A stretch of 64,000 nt of DNA, from contig JABCYZ010000008.1 in the NCBI GenBank assembly GCA_013289955.1, positions 62,001 to 126,000 of the forward strand, in the 5' to 3' direction. Made by a program: the position numbers and the translations under genes. The notes beneath the pieces were generated by a model, which had not been told where the DNA came from, made no database searches, and worked only from the letters and a program-made list of their open reading frames with translations. The stretch is from Acidobacteriota bacterium. Lineage in GTDB: Bacteria; Acidobacteriota; Terriglobia; Acidiferrales; UBA7541. Positions 62,639 to 64,000 of this stretch are shown piece by piece (position 1 is the first letter of the stretch; every line of letters starts with the position of its first letter).

Positions 62639-64000
62639 ATGAGGACTTTCTCGGCCGTCCGCTGTCTCCATCTCTCGGTACTCTCTGTCGCCGCGTTTAG
62701 CGGCCTTTCTGCCTCCGAGCAATCGTCTTCGCTTCGCCCCATCACGATCGGCGACTACTTCCAGATCCAAACCGCCCACGATCCTCAAATCAGCCCCGAC
62801 GGCCAGTGGGTGGCCTATTCCGTCGATAGTGCGTCACTTAAGACCGACAAAAACGAAACCAGAATCTGGTTGATCCGTATCTCCGGCGGCGACGCGCTCC
62901 CCATGACCGCTGCAGGCTTCTCCTCCACCCATCCCCGCTGGAGCCCCGACGGCAAATTCCTGGCCTTCCTCTCCGAGCGCAGCGAAGGCAAGGCCCAGGT
63001 CTGGCTCCTCAACCGCCTTGGCGGTGAAGCCCAGCAACTCACTGACACGCCTCAAGATGTCGAAGATTTCGCATGGTCTCCCGATGGTCGCCGCCTGGTT
63101 CTTGTTCTGAAAGATCCCACTCCCGAAGAACTAGCCGCTTCCAAAGAAATATCCGCGGCCCCCGGTCACTCGCCAGCCGGAACGACCCCTGATTCTGACT
63201 CCGAAGACAAAAAGTCCAGATCCAAAAAGCCTTGGGTCATCGACCGCCTTCAATTCAAGCTCGACGAAGTCGGCTACCTCGACCGCCGGCGCACCCACCT
63301 CTACGTTTTCGAGGTCGCCAAGAAATCTCTCGCCCAAATCACCGGCGGCGACTTCGACGACTCCGAACCCGTCTGGTCCCCTGATTCGAAACTCCTCGCT
63401 TTCACGAGCAACCGCTCTGCTCCCGACCCCGACGCCACCTACAACTCCGACATCTGGACTGTCGACGCCTCCAACACCGACAAACGCGCCGATCTCACAC
63501 AAATCACCACCAACCCTGGCATCGACATGTCCCCTGCATGGTCCCCCGACGGCAAATCCATCGCCTACGTCACCATGCTCGATCCCAAACTCTTCGACTA
63601 CGCCACCCACCACCTCGCGGTCTCTCCCGCCACGGGCGGCCCAGCGAAGGTCCTCACGCTTTCCCTCGACCGTATGGTCAGCAATCCCCATTTCTCTTCC
63701 GACGGAAAATTTATCTATTTTGTGGCCGACCATGACGGCGCTCTGGTCCTTAAGACCATTCACCTCGAATCGGGCGGAATCGCGGACGCCGCCGCAGTCC
63801 CCTATATGTCCCCTGGGCAGTACTCCGGCGCTCGCACGGTCAACGGCTATTCCGTCAGCCCCGGCCCGGTACCCTCCGTCGTCGCTCAAATCGCCACCGT
63901 CGACCGCCCCGATGAGCTCTTTAGGATCGAGGGCAACCAGTACAAGCAACTCACGCACGTCAACGACGCGCTCTTCTCCCAGCTAAAGCTCTCTCACGGA
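62639..64000 (+). CDS. S9-family prolyl oligopeptidase-like peptidase, 3' end outside window
   Basis: The frame is open from ATG 62639 to the end of the window (454 codons). A signal peptide lies at the start (VRCLHLSVLSVAAFSGLSA). The rest is the N-terminal beta-propeller of S9 peptidases with WD40-like/TolB-like strands: DPQISPDGQWVAYSVD, HPRWSPDGKFLAFLSER, FAWSPDGRRLVLV, PVWSPDSKLLAF and PAWSPDGKSIAYV. The catalytic alpha/beta-hydrolase domain with Ser, Asp and His would follow outside the window, so activity cannot be judged. Divergent from the permease. Confidence 0.88.
   Translation, partial: MRTFSAVRCLHLSVLSVAAFSGLSASEQSSSLRPITIGDYFQIQTAHDPQISPDGQWVAYSVDSASLKTDKNETRIWLIRISGGDALPMTAAGFSSTHPRWSPDGKFLAFLSERSEGKAQVWLLNRLGGEAQQLTDTPQDVEDFAWSPDGRRLVLVLKDPTPEELAASKEISAAPGHSPAGTTPDSDSEDKKSRSKKPWVIDRLQFKLDEVGYLDRRRTHLYVFEVAKKSLAQITGGDFDDSEPVWSPDSKLLAFTSNRSAPDPDATYNSDIWTVDASNTDKRADLTQITTNPGIDMSPAWSPDGKSIAYVTMLDPKLFDYATHHLAVSPATGGPAKVLTLSLDRMVSNPHFSSDGKFIYFVADHDGALVLKTIHLESGGIADAAAVPYMSPGQYSGARTVNGYSVSPGPVPSVVAQIATVDRPDELFRIEGNQYKQLTHVNDALFSQLKLSHG

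Noticed and set aside
63131..63958. 275-codon minus-strand frame near the window end
   Set aside because: Gly/Val/Asp-rich mirror of the S9 propeller; the plus-strand frame has a signal peptide and repeated SPDG strands.

Overview
The window is GC-rich and densely coded. It looks like a soil Acidobacteriota chromosome. This is inferred from the gene mix: a secreted BNR/VPS10-type beta-propeller protein, an S9 peptidase, GTP-dependent PEP carboxykinase, a GerMN protein next to RNase PH, a PaoABC-like molybdo-hydroxylase and a tripartite HAE-type RND pump. No rRNA or other decisive marker is present.

Layout: 1-4.9 kb holds small redox and stress genes (LUD protein, azoreductase, YceI, SDR, SnoaL-like) and an aldehyde dehydrogenase reduced to its two ends, facing a divergent LysR regulator. 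6-6.8 kb holds a carbohydrate-binding secreted protein. 7.1-12.6 kb is a molybdenum hydroxylase operon: Tat-type 2Fe-2S subunit, Mo subunit, FAD subunit with a 4Fe-4S cysteine set, a b-type cytochrome and a small protein. 12.9-20 kb holds a thioesterase, an orphan sugar-binding lipoprotein, a membrane sensor fused to a sigma-54 activator, a STAS protein with an ECF sigma factor, and DUF302 and DUF202 proteins. 20-21.8 kb is pckG. 21.9-27.9 kb is an RND-MFP-TolC efflux operon.

27,941-50,643 is a 22.7 kb integrated island. An 11-base core (GACGATTAATC, continuing as a 14/15 match) lies at both ends. The right copy contains the stop codon of a histidine kinase gene. The left copy lies 70 bases upstream of tolC and is joined to the 3' half of a tRNA, including CCA. 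Removing the island restores one operon: response regulator, kinase, 75 bases, tolC, MFP, RND. The island carries integrase, a zinc-finger partner, excisionase, a pentapeptide-repeat membrane protein, a von Willebrand D protein, a B-family polymerase cassette (RecA-like protein without a P-loop, small protein, PolB2-like polymerase with degenerate motif C), proteins with HEPN-like R-x-H motifs, a TIGR04141/DUF6119 protein, and a tight four-gene operon (LRAT-like, zinc ribbon, DUF2971, small protein). Much of the rest is unrecognised.

50.6-64 kb returns to housekeeping: the two-component pair, endonuclease III, RdgB, RNase PH, GerMN, cell-wall amidase, an LTxxQ protein, the BNR protein, an APC permease and the start of an S9 peptidase that runs off the window.
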